From Pelagibacteraceae bacterium (lineage in GTDB: Bacteria > Pseudomonadota > Alphaproteobacteria > Pelagibacterales > Pelagibacteraceae): a stretch of 64,000 nt of DNA. The notes beneath the pieces are model-generated. The model worked only from the letters and a program-made list of their open reading frames with translations, was not told where the DNA came from and ran no database searches. Location of the stretch: contig JAGYIF010000003.1 of NCBI GenBank assembly GCA_018402735.1, positions 62,001 to 126,000 on the forward strand, given 5' to 3'. How positions within the stretch are numbered: the stretch's first letter is position 1; every line of letters begins with the position of its first letter. A program made the translations under genes and the position numbers. This document shows, piece after piece, positions 33,230 through 42,573 of this stretch.

Positions 33230-33967
33230 TTAATTGGAAGTGTGCTTTCTAATCATTTCCTCAACTTCTTCTTTGCATCGCAATACTTTAGCTTCATCCA
33301 CTGCTCGCATAACCAAAACTGTTCCAAATCCACCTTCTTGAGAATATGGATAACTACCTATGTCTATATCTGGATATCTGTCTTGAATATTGGAAAGATC
33401 AAGTGCAATACTACTCTCCCTAAGTTTAGCATCACAAGAAACAGAAATAATTTTTTTTCCGCTTACTAAAATTTTTTTTAACTGAGGCAGCATTAACTCA
33501 ACATAAGCAGGTATTCCAGGTAAAACAAAGACGTTTTCTATGTAAAAAGCTGGAGCTGAACCTTGCTCATTATATATCAAGTTTGCTCCCTCTGGCATTT
33601 TTGCCATTTTTTTTCTACCTTCGTTAAAATCTGAATTGGCATAATATTTTTCTAAAATTGCATACGCTTCTTTATTATAATCGTATTTCTTCTCAAAAGC
33701 TTTAGCCACAGACTCTGAAGTAATGTCATCATGAGTTGGTCCAATACCGCCAGTAGTAAAAACATACTGATATTTTTTCCTTAGTTCATTAAGCGTATTA
33801 ATAATTACACTTTCTTTATCAGGAATGACCCTAACTTCTTCAACACTAATTCCCAGCTCACCAAGCCATTTTGCAATGAAGCTAGTATTTTTATCAACAG
33901 TTCTTCCGGATAATATTTCGTTACCAATTATTAGAATAGCTGATGTAAATTCTTTACTGAAGTTCAT
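33230..33967 (-). CDS. CinA-like molybdopterin-binding (MoCF) domain protein
   Basis: COG1058-type protein of 245 residues carrying the MoaB/Mog fold found at the N-terminus of CinA. Signatures are ILIIGNEILSGRTVDKN (residues 11-27), FTTGGIGPTHDDIT (about 69-82) and VFVLPGIPAYVELM. There is no C-terminal nicotinamide-nucleotide amidase domain, so this is the single-domain form. In relatives it is annotated as competence/damage-inducible or as an ADP-ribose pyrophosphatase; the exact role is uncertain. Its ATG lies 1 nt from that of the divergent sfsA. Confidence 0.85.
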   Translation of the reverse strand: MNFSKEFTSAILIIGNEILSGRTVDKNTSFIAKWLGELGISVEEVRVIPDKESVIINTLNELRKKYQYVFTTGGIGPTHDDITSESVAKAFEKKYDYNKEAYAILEKYYANSDFNEGRKKMAKMPEGANLIYNEQGSAPAFYIENVFVLPGIPAYVELMLPQLKKILVSGKKIISVSCDAKLRESSIALDLSNIQDRYPDIDIGSYPYSQEGGFGTVLVMRAVDEAKVLRCKEEVEEMIRKHTSN

Positions 33968-33968
33968 T

Positions 33969-34667
33969 ATGAAATTTAAAAATAAATTAATATCGTCAAA
34001 ATTTCAAAAAAGATACAAAAGATTTTTTGTTGAAGTAAAAAATAATGGAAAAACTTTGATTTCGCATTGTGCAAACTCAGGTTCTATGCTCGGTCTGCTA
34101 AATAAAGATAATAAAACTTGGGTCTCGCCCTCCGATAATCCTGATAGAAAACTAAAATATACACTAGAAATTATAAATGATGGAAAATCTAATGTTGGAG
34201 TTAATACTCATTTAGCAAATCAGATAGTTGAGGAAGGAATTCAAAAAAAAAGGATCAAAGAGATAACAAAATACGAAAGTTACCAGCGTGAGGTAAAATT
34301 TGGGGAAAATTCTAGATTTGATTTTGAATTAATAGGTAAAAACAAAAAAGCTTTTTTGGAAGTAAAAAATGTAACTTTATCTAGAGAAAAAGGCGTGGCT
34401 GAATTTCCTGATGCTATTACTAGCAGAGGTCTTAAGCATCTTGAAGAATTAGAAAATGCTATTAAGGAAGGTTACGAATCTTACCTCATTTATCTTGTGC
34501 AAAGAGAGGACTGTAGTTATTTCAAGATTTCTGGGGATATAGACACTAAGTATCTTCATGGTTTTTTGCGGGCAAAAAAAAATGGAGTTAAATTTTTATG
34601 TTATTCATGTAAAGTAAATGAAGAAGAAATTTACATTAACAAACCAATTAAAATTTTATTTAAATAA
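33969..34667 (+). CDS. sfsA: SfsA family protein (DNA/RNA nuclease fold)
   Basis: Sugar fermentation stimulation protein homologue, 232 residues. The start is set at 33969 because MKFKNKLISSKFQKRYKRF is the family N-terminus; an open extension upstream only overlaps the opposite gene. Conserved stretches are HCANSGSM, WVSPSDNPDRKLKYTLE and FDFELIGKNKKAFLEVKNVTL. The last resembles a PD-(D/E)XK nuclease core. The cellular role is unsettled. It heads the run sfsA-map-purB-purC-purS-purQ-purL-bolA-grxD, all abutting or overlapping. Confidence 0.9.
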   Translation: MKFKNKLISSKFQKRYKRFFVEVKNNGKTLISHCANSGSMLGLLNKDNKTWVSPSDNPDRKLKYTLEIINDGKSNVGVNTHLANQIVEEGIQKKRIKEITKYESYQREVKFGENSRFDFELIGKNKKAFLEVKNVTLSREKGVAEFPDAITSRGLKHLEELENAIKEGYESYLIYLVQREDCSYFKISGDIDTKYLHGFLRAKKNGVKFLCYSCKVNEEEIYINKPIKILFK

Positions 34668-35441
34668 GTGTCTATACAGCAATATACATTGAGTGATTTT
34701 AAAAAATTAAAAAAAGCAGGAGAAATAACTGCTAAAACTTTAGATTTTTTAGAAGATAAAATAAAGCCTGGAATTACAACTGACTACATAGATAAAATTA
34801 CAACTAAGTTTCTTCACACTCATAACGCAACATCTGCCCCGCTCTTTTATAAGGGTTTTCCTAAATCTATATGTACTTCGGTTAATCATGTAGTTTGTCA
34901 TGGCATACCTTCTGAGAAAATTTTAAATGATGGTGATATTGTTAATATAGATATCACTAGTTACGTTGATGGATTTCACGGAGATGCTTCAAGAATGTAC
35001 TCGGTTGGAACGCCTTCGGTCAAAGCAAATAAATTAATTGAAGTGACTAGAGAATCTCTGGCAAAAGCAATTAAAATTTTAAAACCTGGTATTGCACTTG
35101 GTGACATTGGTCATGAAATACAAAGTTTTGTCGAAAAAGAAGGGTTCTCGGTTGTGAAAGATTTTTGCGGCCATGGAATTGGAAGGTTGTTTCATGAAGA
35201 ACCTAGTATTTTGCATTATGGAAAAAAAGATCAAGGAATAAAAATTAAAGAGGGAATGGTGTTTACTATTGAACCAATGATTAATGCTGGAAAATTTGAA
35301 ACAAAAGTATTAAATGATGGTTGGACTGCTGTAACTAAAGATAAATCATTATCAGCACAATTTGAACATACAGTGGGTATAACTAGTAATGGATGCGAAA
35401 TTTTTACACTGTCTAACAAATACGATACAAATTTACATTAA
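34668..35441 (+). CDS. map: Type I methionine aminopeptidase
   Basis: Removes the initiator Met from new proteins. It is 257 residues long. Metal-ligand motifs are in order: Asp pair in NIDITSYVDGFHGDAS (about 95-110), His in FCGHGIGRLFHEEP (about 167), Glu in FTIEPMINAG (about 201) and Glu in QFEHTVGI (about 232). The start is a GTG placed directly after the sfsA stop with no spacer. Its own stop overlaps the purB start as TAATG. Confidence 0.96.
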   Translation: MSIQQYTLSDFKKLKKAGEITAKTLDFLEDKIKPGITTDYIDKITTKFLHTHNATSAPLFYKGFPKSICTSVNHVVCHGIPSEKILNDGDIVNIDITSYVDGFHGDASRMYSVGTPSVKANKLIEVTRESLAKAIKILKPGIALGDIGHEIQSFVEKEGFSVVKDFCGHGIGRLFHEEPSILHYGKKDQGIKIKEGMVFTIEPMINAGKFETKVLNDGWTAVTKDKSLSAQFEHTVGITSNGCEIFTLSNKYDTNLH

Positions 35442-36733
35442 TGATTCCAAGATATAGCAGAGATTTAGTCACAAATATTTGGTCCCAAGAAGAAAAATAC
35501 AAAATTTGGCTTGATATTGAAATATATGCAGCACAAGCAATGGAAAAATACAAAATTATTCCAAAAGGTGTAGCTGCCAAGGTAAGAAAAAAATCAAAAA
35601 TAAATGTCAAAAGAATTGATGATATTGAAAAAATAACCAAACACGACGTAATAGCATTTTTAACTTCTATTGCAGAAAAAGTTGGGCCAGAGGCAAAATT
35701 TCTTCATCAAGGCATGACCTCGTCTGATGTTTTGGATACATGTTTTAATATTCAGTTGCAGAGATCAGGTAAAATTTTACTAAATGATCTTGATCAGCTT
35801 TTAAAAACTCTAAAGCAAAAAGCCTATAAACATAAAAATACAATTTGCATGGGTAGAAGTCATGGAATTCATGCTGAACCTATTACTTTTGGTTTAAAAC
35901 TTGCAACTTACTTTGAGGAATTCAAAAGAAACAAAAAAAGATTAGAAGACGCAGTAAAAGAGATATCTACTTGTGCTATTTCTGGTGCTGTTGGAACGTT
36001 CGCGCACATCACTCCAAAAGTAGAAGAGTATGTTGCTAAAAAATTAAATTTAAAACCAGAGCCAATCTCAACGCAGGTTATACCAAGAGATAGACACGCA
36101 CAATTTTTTAGTGTTTTAGGTATTATAGCAAGTTCAGCTGAGAGACTTGCAACTGAAATAAGGCACTTGCAAAGGACAGAAGTGTTAGAGGCTGAGGAGT
36201 ATTTTTCTTCTGGACAAAAAGGATCTTCTGCAATGCCTCATAAAAGAAATCCAGTTCTTTCTGAAAATATTACAGGGTTAGCAAGACTTGTCAGAAGTTA
36301 CGTTTTTCCTGCCATGGAAAATATTGTTTTATGGCATGAAAGAGATATTAGTCACTCAAGCGTTGAAAGAAATATAGGGCCTGATGCAACGGTTACTCTT
36401 GATTTTTTATTAAGCAGGTTAAATGGAGTTGTTAAAAACTTAGTAGTTCACAAAGACAATATGACAGCCAACATGAACAAATTTAAAGGCTTAGTTTTTT
36501 CACAAGGTGTGATGTTAAAATTAACGCAAAAAGGCGTTAAAAGAGAAGATGCCTACAAAACTGTACAATACAATGCAATGAAAACATGGGATAACAACGA
36601 AGATTTTTATACCAACCTAAGTAAAGATAAATTAATTAAAAAATACTTAACCACTAAAGAACTTGAGAAACTTTTTGATCTTAATTATCATACCAAAAAT
36701 GTTAATCATATCTTTTCTAGAGTTTTTAAATAA
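35441..36733 (+). CDS. purB: Adenylosuccinate lyase
   Basis: Catalyses two purine steps: SAICAR to AICAR, and adenylosuccinate to AMP. It is 430 residues long. The fumarase/aspartase-superfamily signature [11 protein letters not shown] lies at about residues 262-272, and TSSDVLDT and [14 protein letters not shown] carry the catalytic His region. It overlaps map and purC by 1 nt each (TAATG junctions), which suggests translational coupling. Confidence 0.97.
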   Translation: MIPRYSRDLVTNIWSQEEKYKIWLDIEIYAAQAMEKYKIIPKGVAAKVRKKSKINVKRIDDIEKITKHDVIAFLTSIAEKVGPEAKFLHQGMTSSDVLDTCFNIQLQRSGKILLNDLDQLLKTLKQKAYKHKNTICMGRSHGIHAEPITFGLKLATYFEEFKRNKKRLEDAVKEISTCAISGAVGTFAHITPKVEEYVAKKLNLKPEPISTQVIPRDRHAQFFSVLGIIASSAERLATEIRHLQRTEVLEAEEYFSSGQKGSSAMPHKRNPVLSENITGLARLVRSYVFPAMENIVLWHERDISHSSVERNIGPDATVTLDFLLSRLNGVVKNLVVHKDNMTANMNKFKGLVFSQGVMLKLTQKGVKREDAYKTVQYNAMKTWDNNEDFYTNLSKDKLIKKYLTTKELEKLFDLNYHTKNVNHIFSRVFK

Positions 36734-37515
36734 TGAGTAGAAGAAAACTAGTTTACGAAGGCAAAGCGAAGATTTTATACGAGGGACCAGATAGAGGAAC
36801 CTATATTCAATACTTCAAGGATGATGCCACTGCTTTTAATAATCAAAAAAAAGCAATCATCGATGGAAAAGGAGTTTTAAATAATAGAATTTCAGAATTT
36901 TTATTCTCTCAACTTAATGAAATGGGAATAGAGACCCATTTAATAAAGAGGGTTAATATGCGTGAACAATTAATTAAAGCGGTTGAGATAATTCCGTTAG
37001 AATTTGTAGTAAGAAATATTGCAGCTGGCACTTTTTCAAAACGACTTGGAATACCTGAGGGAACTCAATTAAAAAGACCCATCATTGAGTATTATTTCAA
37101 AAATGATGAATTGGGAGACCCATTAGTTACGGAAGAACACATTGACATTAATAATTGGGCAACCATTGATGAATTATCTTTAGCAACAGAAACTTCTTTA
37201 AGAATAAATGATTTTTTAATTGGGCTATTTAGAGCAGTTGGAATTAAATTAGTAGATTTCAAATTAGAATTTGGGCGAATTTGGAAAGATGATGAAAAGA
37301 GAGTTATTTTGGCAGACGAGATTAGTCCTGATACATGCCGGCTATGGGATGTAAAAGATGAAAGAAAATTAGACAAAGACAGATTCAGAAGAGATCTTGG
37401 AGGACTCATGGAAGCCTACCAAGAAGTTGCCAAGAGACTAGGAATCATGCCAGAAGGTAGCAACATCAAAGAAATTAAATCAGGAATTTCTAAAAACTTT
37501 AAAATAAAAAAATAA
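36733..37515 (+). CDS. purC: Phosphoribosylaminoimidazole-succinocarboxamide synthase
   Basis: SAICAR synthetase of purine synthesis: CAIR plus aspartate plus ATP. It is 260 residues long. N-terminal ATP-binding signature [12 protein letters not shown] (residues 7-18), then [15 protein letters not shown] and the [14 protein letters not shown] motif (about 197-210). The gene sits in pathway order between purB and purS with a 1-nt overlap upstream and 1-nt gap downstream. Confidence 0.97.
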   Translation: MSRRKLVYEGKAKILYEGPDRGTYIQYFKDDATAFNNQKKAIIDGKGVLNNRISEFLFSQLNEMGIETHLIKRVNMREQLIKAVEIIPLEFVVRNIAAGTFSKRLGIPEGTQLKRPIIEYYFKNDELGDPLVTEEHIDINNWATIDELSLATETSLRINDFLIGLFRAVGIKLVDFKLEFGRIWKDDEKRVILADEISPDTCRLWDVKDERKLDKDRFRRDLGGLMEAYQEVAKRLGIMPEGSNIKEIKSGISKNFKIKK

Positions 37516-37516
37516 A

Positions 37517-37759
37517 TTGAAATTTGAAATTTTTGTTACTCTAAAAAAAGATGTTTTAGATCCTCAAGGTAAAGCTGTCGAAGGAGCAATTAAAAACTTA
37601 GGGCTATCCACTATTTCCAATATCAGACAAGGAAAGTATTTCACTCTAGAAGTTGCTGAGACAGATGAACATAAAGCTAAACAACAAGCTGAAGAGGCTT
37701 GTAAAAAACTTTTAGCAAATCTTACTATCGAAGAATACTCAATTAAAAAGCTAAGTTAA
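37517..37759 (+). CDS. purS: Phosphoribosylformylglycinamidine synthase subunit PurS
   Basis: Small dimeric subunit that bridges PurQ and PurL in the three-part FGAM synthase. It is 80 residues long. Typical sequence: FVTLKKDVLDPQGKAVEGAI, then RQGKYFTLEV. The start codon is TTG at 37517, 1 nt after the purC stop; no ATG or GTG gives the conserved N-terminus. The stop overlaps the purQ ATG by 1 nt. Confidence 0.93.
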   Translation: MKFEIFVTLKKDVLDPQGKAVEGAIKNLGLSTISNIRQGKYFTLEVAETDEHKAKQQAEEACKKLLANLTIEEYSIKKLS

Positions 37760-38433
37760 TGAAAGCATCGGTTATCGTATTTCCAGGATCGAATTGCGAT
37801 AGAGATATTCAGGTGGCCTTAGAAAAGTTCCAAATAGCCACAACCATGGTTTGGCATCAAGAAACAGAACTTCCTAAAAGTGATTTGGTAGTATTGCCAG
37901 GAGGTTTTTCGTATGGGGATTATTTAAGATGTGGAAGTATGGCTTCTAAATCTAAAATCATGAAAGAAGTTATTCAATACGCTGGTACTGGTGGTTATGT
38001 TTTTGGCATTTGTAATGGCTTTCAAATATTAACTGAGGCAGGTTTGTTACCTGGCGCTCTTTTACGAAACAATAAGTTAAAATTTATTTGTAAAGATGTG
38101 CAAATTAAAACTATTAATAATCAAACAGCTTTTACTAAAAAATTATCTGAACATAAAATACTCACCGTTCCCATAGCGCATAATGATGGTAATTTTTTTG
38201 CTTCGAAGGAAGAAATTCAATCATTAAAAGACAATAATCAAATTGTGTTTCAGTATTGTGATAAAGAAGGAAATATTTCTGGGGAGTCTAATCCAAATGG
38301 GTCTTTTTTAAATATTGCTGGTATTGTCAATAAAAATAAAAATGTGCTTGGCATGATGCCTCATCCTGAAAGAGTTATTGATCAGTTACTTGGTGGTACA
38401 GACGGTCAAGAAATATTTAGATCTTTATTGTAA
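37759..38433 (+). CDS. purQ: Phosphoribosylformylglycinamidine synthase subunit PurQ (glutaminase)
   Basis: Class I glutamine amidotransferase subunit that supplies ammonia to PurL. It is 224 residues long. N-terminal VIVFPGSNCDRDI, LPGGFSYGDYLRCG, catalytic Cys in FGICNGFQIL (about residue 86), and catalytic His/Glu in MPHPERV near residue 196. It abuts purL with no gap. Confidence 0.97.
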   Translation: MKASVIVFPGSNCDRDIQVALEKFQIATTMVWHQETELPKSDLVVLPGGFSYGDYLRCGSMASKSKIMKEVIQYAGTGGYVFGICNGFQILTEAGLLPGALLRNNKLKFICKDVQIKTINNQTAFTKKLSEHKILTVPIAHNDGNFFASKEEIQSLKDNNQIVFQYCDKEGNISGESNPNGSFLNIAGIVNKNKNVLGMMPHPERVIDQLLGGTDGQEIFRSLL

Positions 38434-40623
38434 ATGGAACAAACAACAGTTGATCAAGCCAAACAATTAGGACTTACCGAGTCTGAGTTTGATAAAATAA
38501 AAGAACTTATAGGAAGAATACCAAATTTTACAGAACTGGGAATTTTCTCAGCAATGTGGAACGAACATTGTTCCTACAAGTCGTCAAGAGTTTGGCTTTC
38601 AAAACTTCCTACAAAAAATAAATACGTAGTTCAAGGACCTGGTGAAAATGCAGGTGTTATTGATATTGGAGATGATGATGTTGCTATATTTAAAATAGAA
38701 AGTCATAATCATCCTTCTTATATTGAGCCTTATCAGGGTGCGGCTACTGGGGTTGGCGGAATCTTGAGAGATGTTTTTACAATGGGCGCTAGACCTATCG
38801 CTAATTTAAATTCAATTAGATTTGGTAAACCAGAACACCCTAAAACCAAACACCTTTTAAATGGAGTGGTTTCTGGAATAGCGGGTTATGGCAATTGCAT
38901 GGGAATACCAACCGTTGGTGGTGAGGTTGAGTTTGACGAATGTTATGATGGTAATATTTTAGTAAATGCCATGAATATTGGCCTTGCAAAAAAAAATAAA
39001 GTTTTCTTATCAATAGCTAGCGGTGTTGGAAATCCAGTTATTTATGTTGGATCCAAAACGGGAAGAGATGGTATTCACGGCGCATCCATGGCTTCACAAG
39101 AATTTGATGATAATTCTGAAGCAAAAAAACCAACAGTTCAAGTTGGTGATCCCTTTGCAGAAAAATTACTACTAGAAGCTTGCTTGGAATTGATGAAAAC
39201 CGACACTATTATTTCCATTCAAGATATGGGAGCAGCTGGACTCACCTCTTCTTCTGTAGAAATGGCATCTAAAGGAAAATTAGGTATAGAAATTGATTTA
39301 AATAAAGTGCCATGCAGAGAAACGGAGATGCAACCATTTGAACTTATGCTTTCTGAGAGCCAAGAACGAATGTTAATTGTTTTAAAAGAAGGCAAAGAAA
39401 AAGAAGCAGAAAAAATATTTAAAAAATGGGATCTAGATTTTTCTGTTATTGGAAAAATGACGAATAGTAAAAATTTAGTTCTGCATTTTAATAAAGAAGT
39501 AGTTTGCGATATTCCAATCTCTTCCCTTGCAGACGAAGCTCCCAAATATAATAGAGAATGGATTTCAACTCCTCTACCTGAAGAAATCAATATTGATAAA
39601 AAATTAAATGATCTAGATATTAAAGATTGTTTAATAAAATTACTTACTCATCCTAATCAATCTAATAAATCCTGGGTCTGGGAACAATACGATCATATGG
39701 TAATGGGAGATACCATTCAAAAACCAGGCGGAGATGCAGCGGTAGTTAGAGTGCACGGAACCAATAAAGCTATTGCAGCCACTGTTGACTGTACACCAAG
39801 GTATTGCTTTGCTCATCCACACACAGGAGGAATGCAAGCAGTTTGCGAAACATATAGAAATTTATCAGCGGTAGGTGCTGAGCCAAGAGCGATAACAAAT
39901 TGTTTAAATTTTGGTAACCCTGAAAAAAAAGAGATTATGGGGCAATTTGTTGAAGTTATCAAAGGAATGAGTGAAGCTTGTTTGGCCTTAGATTATCCAG
40001 TTATTTCTGGAAATGTTTCGCTTTATAACGAAACTAATGGAATTGGTATAAAACCAACACCGACTATTGGTGGTGTTGGACTCATTCAAGATTCAAATAA
40101 ATCAACAACTATCTCTATAAAAGCTACTGGCAATCTTCTTTTAATTATTGGAGAAACTAAAGGACACATTCACCAAAGCGCGTTGTGTTATGATATCCTC
40201 CATATCAAAAAGGGTCCGCCTCCCACCATTAATCTTGCTGAGGAAAAGAAAAACAGTCTTTTTGTAAGAAATCTTATAAATAAAAAAATTGCACAATCTG
40301 TTCATGATATATCTGATGGTGGAATAGCCTTAACTATTGCAGAGATGTGTATGTCTGGAAAAATAGGCGCAAACATTACGACAAATTTAATTGATGCTGA
40401 AAGAATAAAATTCTTATTTGGAGAAGATCAGGCTAGATATGTGGTAGAAGTAAGAAGTGCTGATTATGATAATGTTGTCAAACTAGCCAAAGAACAGGAA
40501 GTATCTCTTCTTCAAATTGGATCTACAAAAGCTGAAAATCTGACTATAGATGATATGAAAATTACAGTTGAAGATATGCTAACATTAAATAATAAATGGT
40601 TTCATAATTACAATTCAAATTAA
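38434..40623 (+). CDS. purL: Phosphoribosylformylglycinamidine synthase subunit PurL (small type)
   Basis: ATP-dependent catalytic subunit making FGAM from FGAR. At 729 residues it is the small PurL that needs separate PurS and PurQ, both encoded just upstream. Motifs include [12 protein letters not shown] (about residues 41-52), [23 protein letters not shown] (about 87) and HDISDGGIA in the C-terminal half. No frame defects. It is followed directly by bolA. Confidence 0.97.
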   Translation: MEQTTVDQAKQLGLTESEFDKIKELIGRIPNFTELGIFSAMWNEHCSYKSSRVWLSKLPTKNKYVVQGPGENAGVIDIGDDDVAIFKIESHNHPSYIEPYQGAATGVGGILRDVFTMGARPIANLNSIRFGKPEHPKTKHLLNGVVSGIAGYGNCMGIPTVGGEVEFDECYDGNILVNAMNIGLAKKNKVFLSIASGVGNPVIYVGSKTGRDGIHGASMASQEFDDNSEAKKPTVQVGDPFAEKLLLEACLELMKTDTIISIQDMGAAGLTSSSVEMASKGKLGIEIDLNKVPCRETEMQPFELMLSESQERMLIVLKEGKEKEAEKIFKKWDLDFSVIGKMTNSKNLVLHFNKEVVCDIPISSLADEAPKYNREWISTPLPEEINIDKKLNDLDIKDCLIKLLTHPNQSNKSWVWEQYDHMVMGDTIQKPGGDAAVVRVHGTNKAIAATVDCTPRYCFAHPHTGGMQAVCETYRNLSAVGAEPRAITNCLNFGNPEKKEIMGQFVEVIKGMSEACLALDYPVISGNVSLYNETNGIGIKPTPTIGGVGLIQDSNKSTTISIKATGNLLLIIGETKGHIHQSALCYDILHIKKGPPPTINLAEEKKNSLFVRNLINKKIAQSVHDISDGGIALTIAEMCMSGKIGANITTNLIDAERIKFLFGEDQARYVVEVRSADYDNVVKLAKEQEVSLLQIGSTKAENLTIDDMKITVEDMLTLNNKWFHNYNSN

Positions 40624-40854
40624 ATGGCAATAAAACAGGTAGAAATTGAAATGTTATTAAAAGAAGGATTTCCTGATGCTGATATTTATGTGCAAGATTT
40701 AGCTGGCGATGACAATCATTTTTCAGCCAAAATAAAATCAGCACAATTTAAAGGTAAGAGTAGAGTTCAGCAACACCAGATGGTATATAATGCACTTAAA
40801 GGAAAAATGGGTAATGAGTTACATGCTTTAGCATTAACGACTGAGGAAAAATAA
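40624..40854 (+). CDS. bolA: BolA family protein
   Basis: Small protein of 76 residues that works with monothiol glutaredoxins in Fe-S cluster handling. Conserved features: DNHFSAKI with the metal-site His, GKSRVQQHQMVY and LHALALTT near the C-terminus. It overlaps the downstream glutaredoxin by 1 nt. This adjacency is a well-known functional pairing and supports both annotations. Confidence 0.92.
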   Translation: MAIKQVEIEMLLKEGFPDADIYVQDLAGDDNHFSAKIKSAQFKGKSRVQQHQMVYNALKGKMGNELHALALTTEEK

Positions 40855-41180
40855 TGAACGCAAAACAAAAAATACAAAATACTATAGAAAGTAATGATGT
40901 AGTTTTATTTATGAAAGGTACTCCTGATATGCCTCAGTGTGGTTTTTCAATGGCTGTGGCTAATGTGCTTAAAATACTAAATATTAAATTTGACGGAGTA
41001 AATGTGTTAGAGGACGAGGAAATTAGAAACGAAATAAAAGTTTTTAGTGATTGGCCAACTATCCCTCAACTTTATATCAAAGGCGAATTCATTGGTGGTT
41101 GCGATATAGTGAAAGAAATGTTTGAAAAAAAAGAACTTCAAGCCCTACTGGACGAAAAAAAAATTAATTACAAAAAATAA
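40854..41180 (+). CDS. grxD: Monothiol glutaredoxin (Grx4 type)
   Basis: Binds and transfers [2Fe-2S] clusters, often as a heterodimer with BolA. It is 108 residues long. The active-site CGFS is at residues 29-32 in KGTPDMPQCGFS, with the glutathione-binding WPTIPQLYIKGEFIGGCDI following (about 63-81). It is the last gene of the plus-strand run. Its stop lies 1 nt from that of the convergent rpsD, leaving no room for a separate terminator. Confidence 0.95.
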   Translation: MNAKQKIQNTIESNDVVLFMKGTPDMPQCGFSMAVANVLKILNIKFDGVNVLEDEEIRNEIKVFSDWPTIPQLYIKGEFIGGCDIVKEMFEKKELQALLDEKKINYKK

Positions 41181-41181
41181 A

Positions 41182-41802
41182 TTATCTAGAGTAATATTCG
41201 ACAACTAGATTTGGCTCCATTACTGCTGGATATGGAATTTCTTCCATTTTAGGAACTCGTGAAAACTTTGCAGTAAATTGCTTGTGATCTGCAACTATAT
41301 AATCTGGAACTTCTCTTTCTTTATTCGCAATAGCGCTCAAGATAACGACTAATTGTTTTGAAGATTCTTTCACTTCAATTAAATCATTTTCTTTAACTGT
41401 GTAACTAGAAATATTAACTTTTTTTCCATTCACTCTAATGTGGCCATGATTAATAACTTGTCTTGCTTGAAACACAGTTTGAGCAAATTTAGCTCTGTAA
41501 ATTACAGCATCTAATCTTGACTCTAAAATTCCAACTAAATTTTCTCCCGTATTACCTCTAATTCTGTCTGCCTCTTTAAAAACATTTCTAAACTGTCTCT
41601 CATTTAAATTTCCGTAATAACTTTTTAATTTTTGTTTTGCTTGAAGCTGAATTTTGTAATCGGAAGGCTTTCCTTTAGCTTTAGTTTGACCGTGCTGACC
41701 TGGACCAAAAGCTCTTTTGTTGAATGGACTTTTTGGACGTCCCCAAAGATTCACTCCTAGTCGTCTGTCTACTTTATGTTTGGCTTGTATGCGTTTTGTC
41801 AT
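41182..41802 (-). CDS. rpsD: 30S ribosomal protein S4
   Basis: Primary assembly protein of the 30S body. It is 206 residues long. N-terminal [15 protein letters not shown] lacks the CxxC zinc motif of the C+ form. The S4 RNA-binding domain ([28 protein letters not shown]) occupies about residues 95-160, and the C-terminus is [15 protein letters not shown]. It is monocistronic with its own strong upstream promoter candidate, away from the other ribosomal genes. Confidence 0.97.
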   Translation of the reverse strand: MTKRIQAKHKVDRRLGVNLWGRPKSPFNKRAFGPGQHGQTKAKGKPSDYKIQLQAKQKLKSYYGNLNERQFRNVFKEADRIRGNTGENLVGILESRLDAVIYRAKFAQTVFQARQVINHGHIRVNGKKVNISSYTVKENDLIEVKESSKQLVVILSAIANKEREVPDYIVADHKQFTAKFSRVPKMEEIPYPAVMEPNLVVEYYSR

Positions 41803-41818
41803 TATTTAAGAATAGGCA

Positions 41819-41846
41819 CTTATAAACATCAAGGGTTTTTTGTCAA
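41819..41846 (-). promoter_or_regulatory. Sigma-70 promoter candidate for rpsD
   Basis: TTGACA (41841-41846, perfect -35) and TATAAG (41819-41824, 5/6 to -10) are spaced 16 bp on the minus strand. The predicted start is near 41812, only about 10 nt before the rpsD ATG. This is the best promoter match in the window; only the very short leader is unusual. Confidence 0.7.
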
Positions 41847-41859
41847 TAAGGCTTTAAAA

Positions 41860-42573
41860 TCAATACTTCCTAAAGGAACTAAAAATACCCATTAAAGTAC
41901 GTAGTTCTCTAGTCGTCAGGGGTTGTTTGGCAAAAATATTTTTAATACTTTTTATCATGAATAATTTTTTTTCTGCAGGTCTAAAAAAACCTGTTTTTTC
42001 AAGATTTCCTATAAGAAAATCATAAAATTTAAACAAATCTTTTTGAGTGGCAATTTCGCTCTTATCTGTATTTTTATATTCTATATTTTTAAATTTAGAA
42101 ACATAGAGACTGTATGCAACTACTGAAACCGAATGCGAAAGATTTAAAGATTCATATTTTTTGTCTGTTGGAATTTTTAATAAATAATTAGAACTAATTA
42201 GATCTTCATTACTTAGTCCTGCATTTTCTGGGCCAAATAATATTGAAATTTTTTTTTTGCTCTTTCTGATTGTCTGAACTGCTTCCTCAAGGCTAAATAT
42301 TTTTTTATTAATATTTCTTATTCTGGCCGAGGTTGCAAATACAATGTCACTTTTGCTCAAAGCTTCTTTAGTCGTTTTAAAAACTTTGGCTTTGTGAATA
42401 ATATCGACAGCCTTAACGGAGGTATAAATTGCTTTAATATTTGGCCATTGTTCTTTCGGATCTACAAGTATTAAATTAGATAGGCCAAAGTTTTTCATAA
42501 CTCTAGCCGTTGCTCCAATGTTTTCACCAATTTGTGGTTTAACTAATATAATCGAAATATTTTTTAAACTCAT
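41860..42573 (-). CDS. trmJ: TrmJ-type SPOUT RNA methyltransferase
   Basis: SAM-dependent RNA 2'-O-methyltransferase. TrmJ modifies position 32 of tRNAs. It is 237 residues long. SPOUT motifs in order: ENIGATARVMKNFG (about 16-29), ILFGPENAGLSNEDL (about 109-123) and LNLSHSVSVVAYSLY (about 142-156), with a C-terminal extension typical of TrmJ. It overlaps the cimA stop by 4 nt. The substrate is inferred from family only. Confidence 0.85.
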   Translation of the reverse strand: MSLKNISIILVKPQIGENIGATARVMKNFGLSNLILVDPKEQWPNIKAIYTSVKAVDIIHKAKVFKTTKEALSKSDIVFATSARIRNINKKIFSLEEAVQTIRKSKKKISILFGPENAGLSNEDLISSNYLLKIPTDKKYESLNLSHSVSVVAYSLYVSKFKNIEYKNTDKSEIATQKDLFKFYDFLIGNLEKTGFFRPAEKKLFMIKSIKNIFAKQPLTTRELRTLMGIFSSFRKY

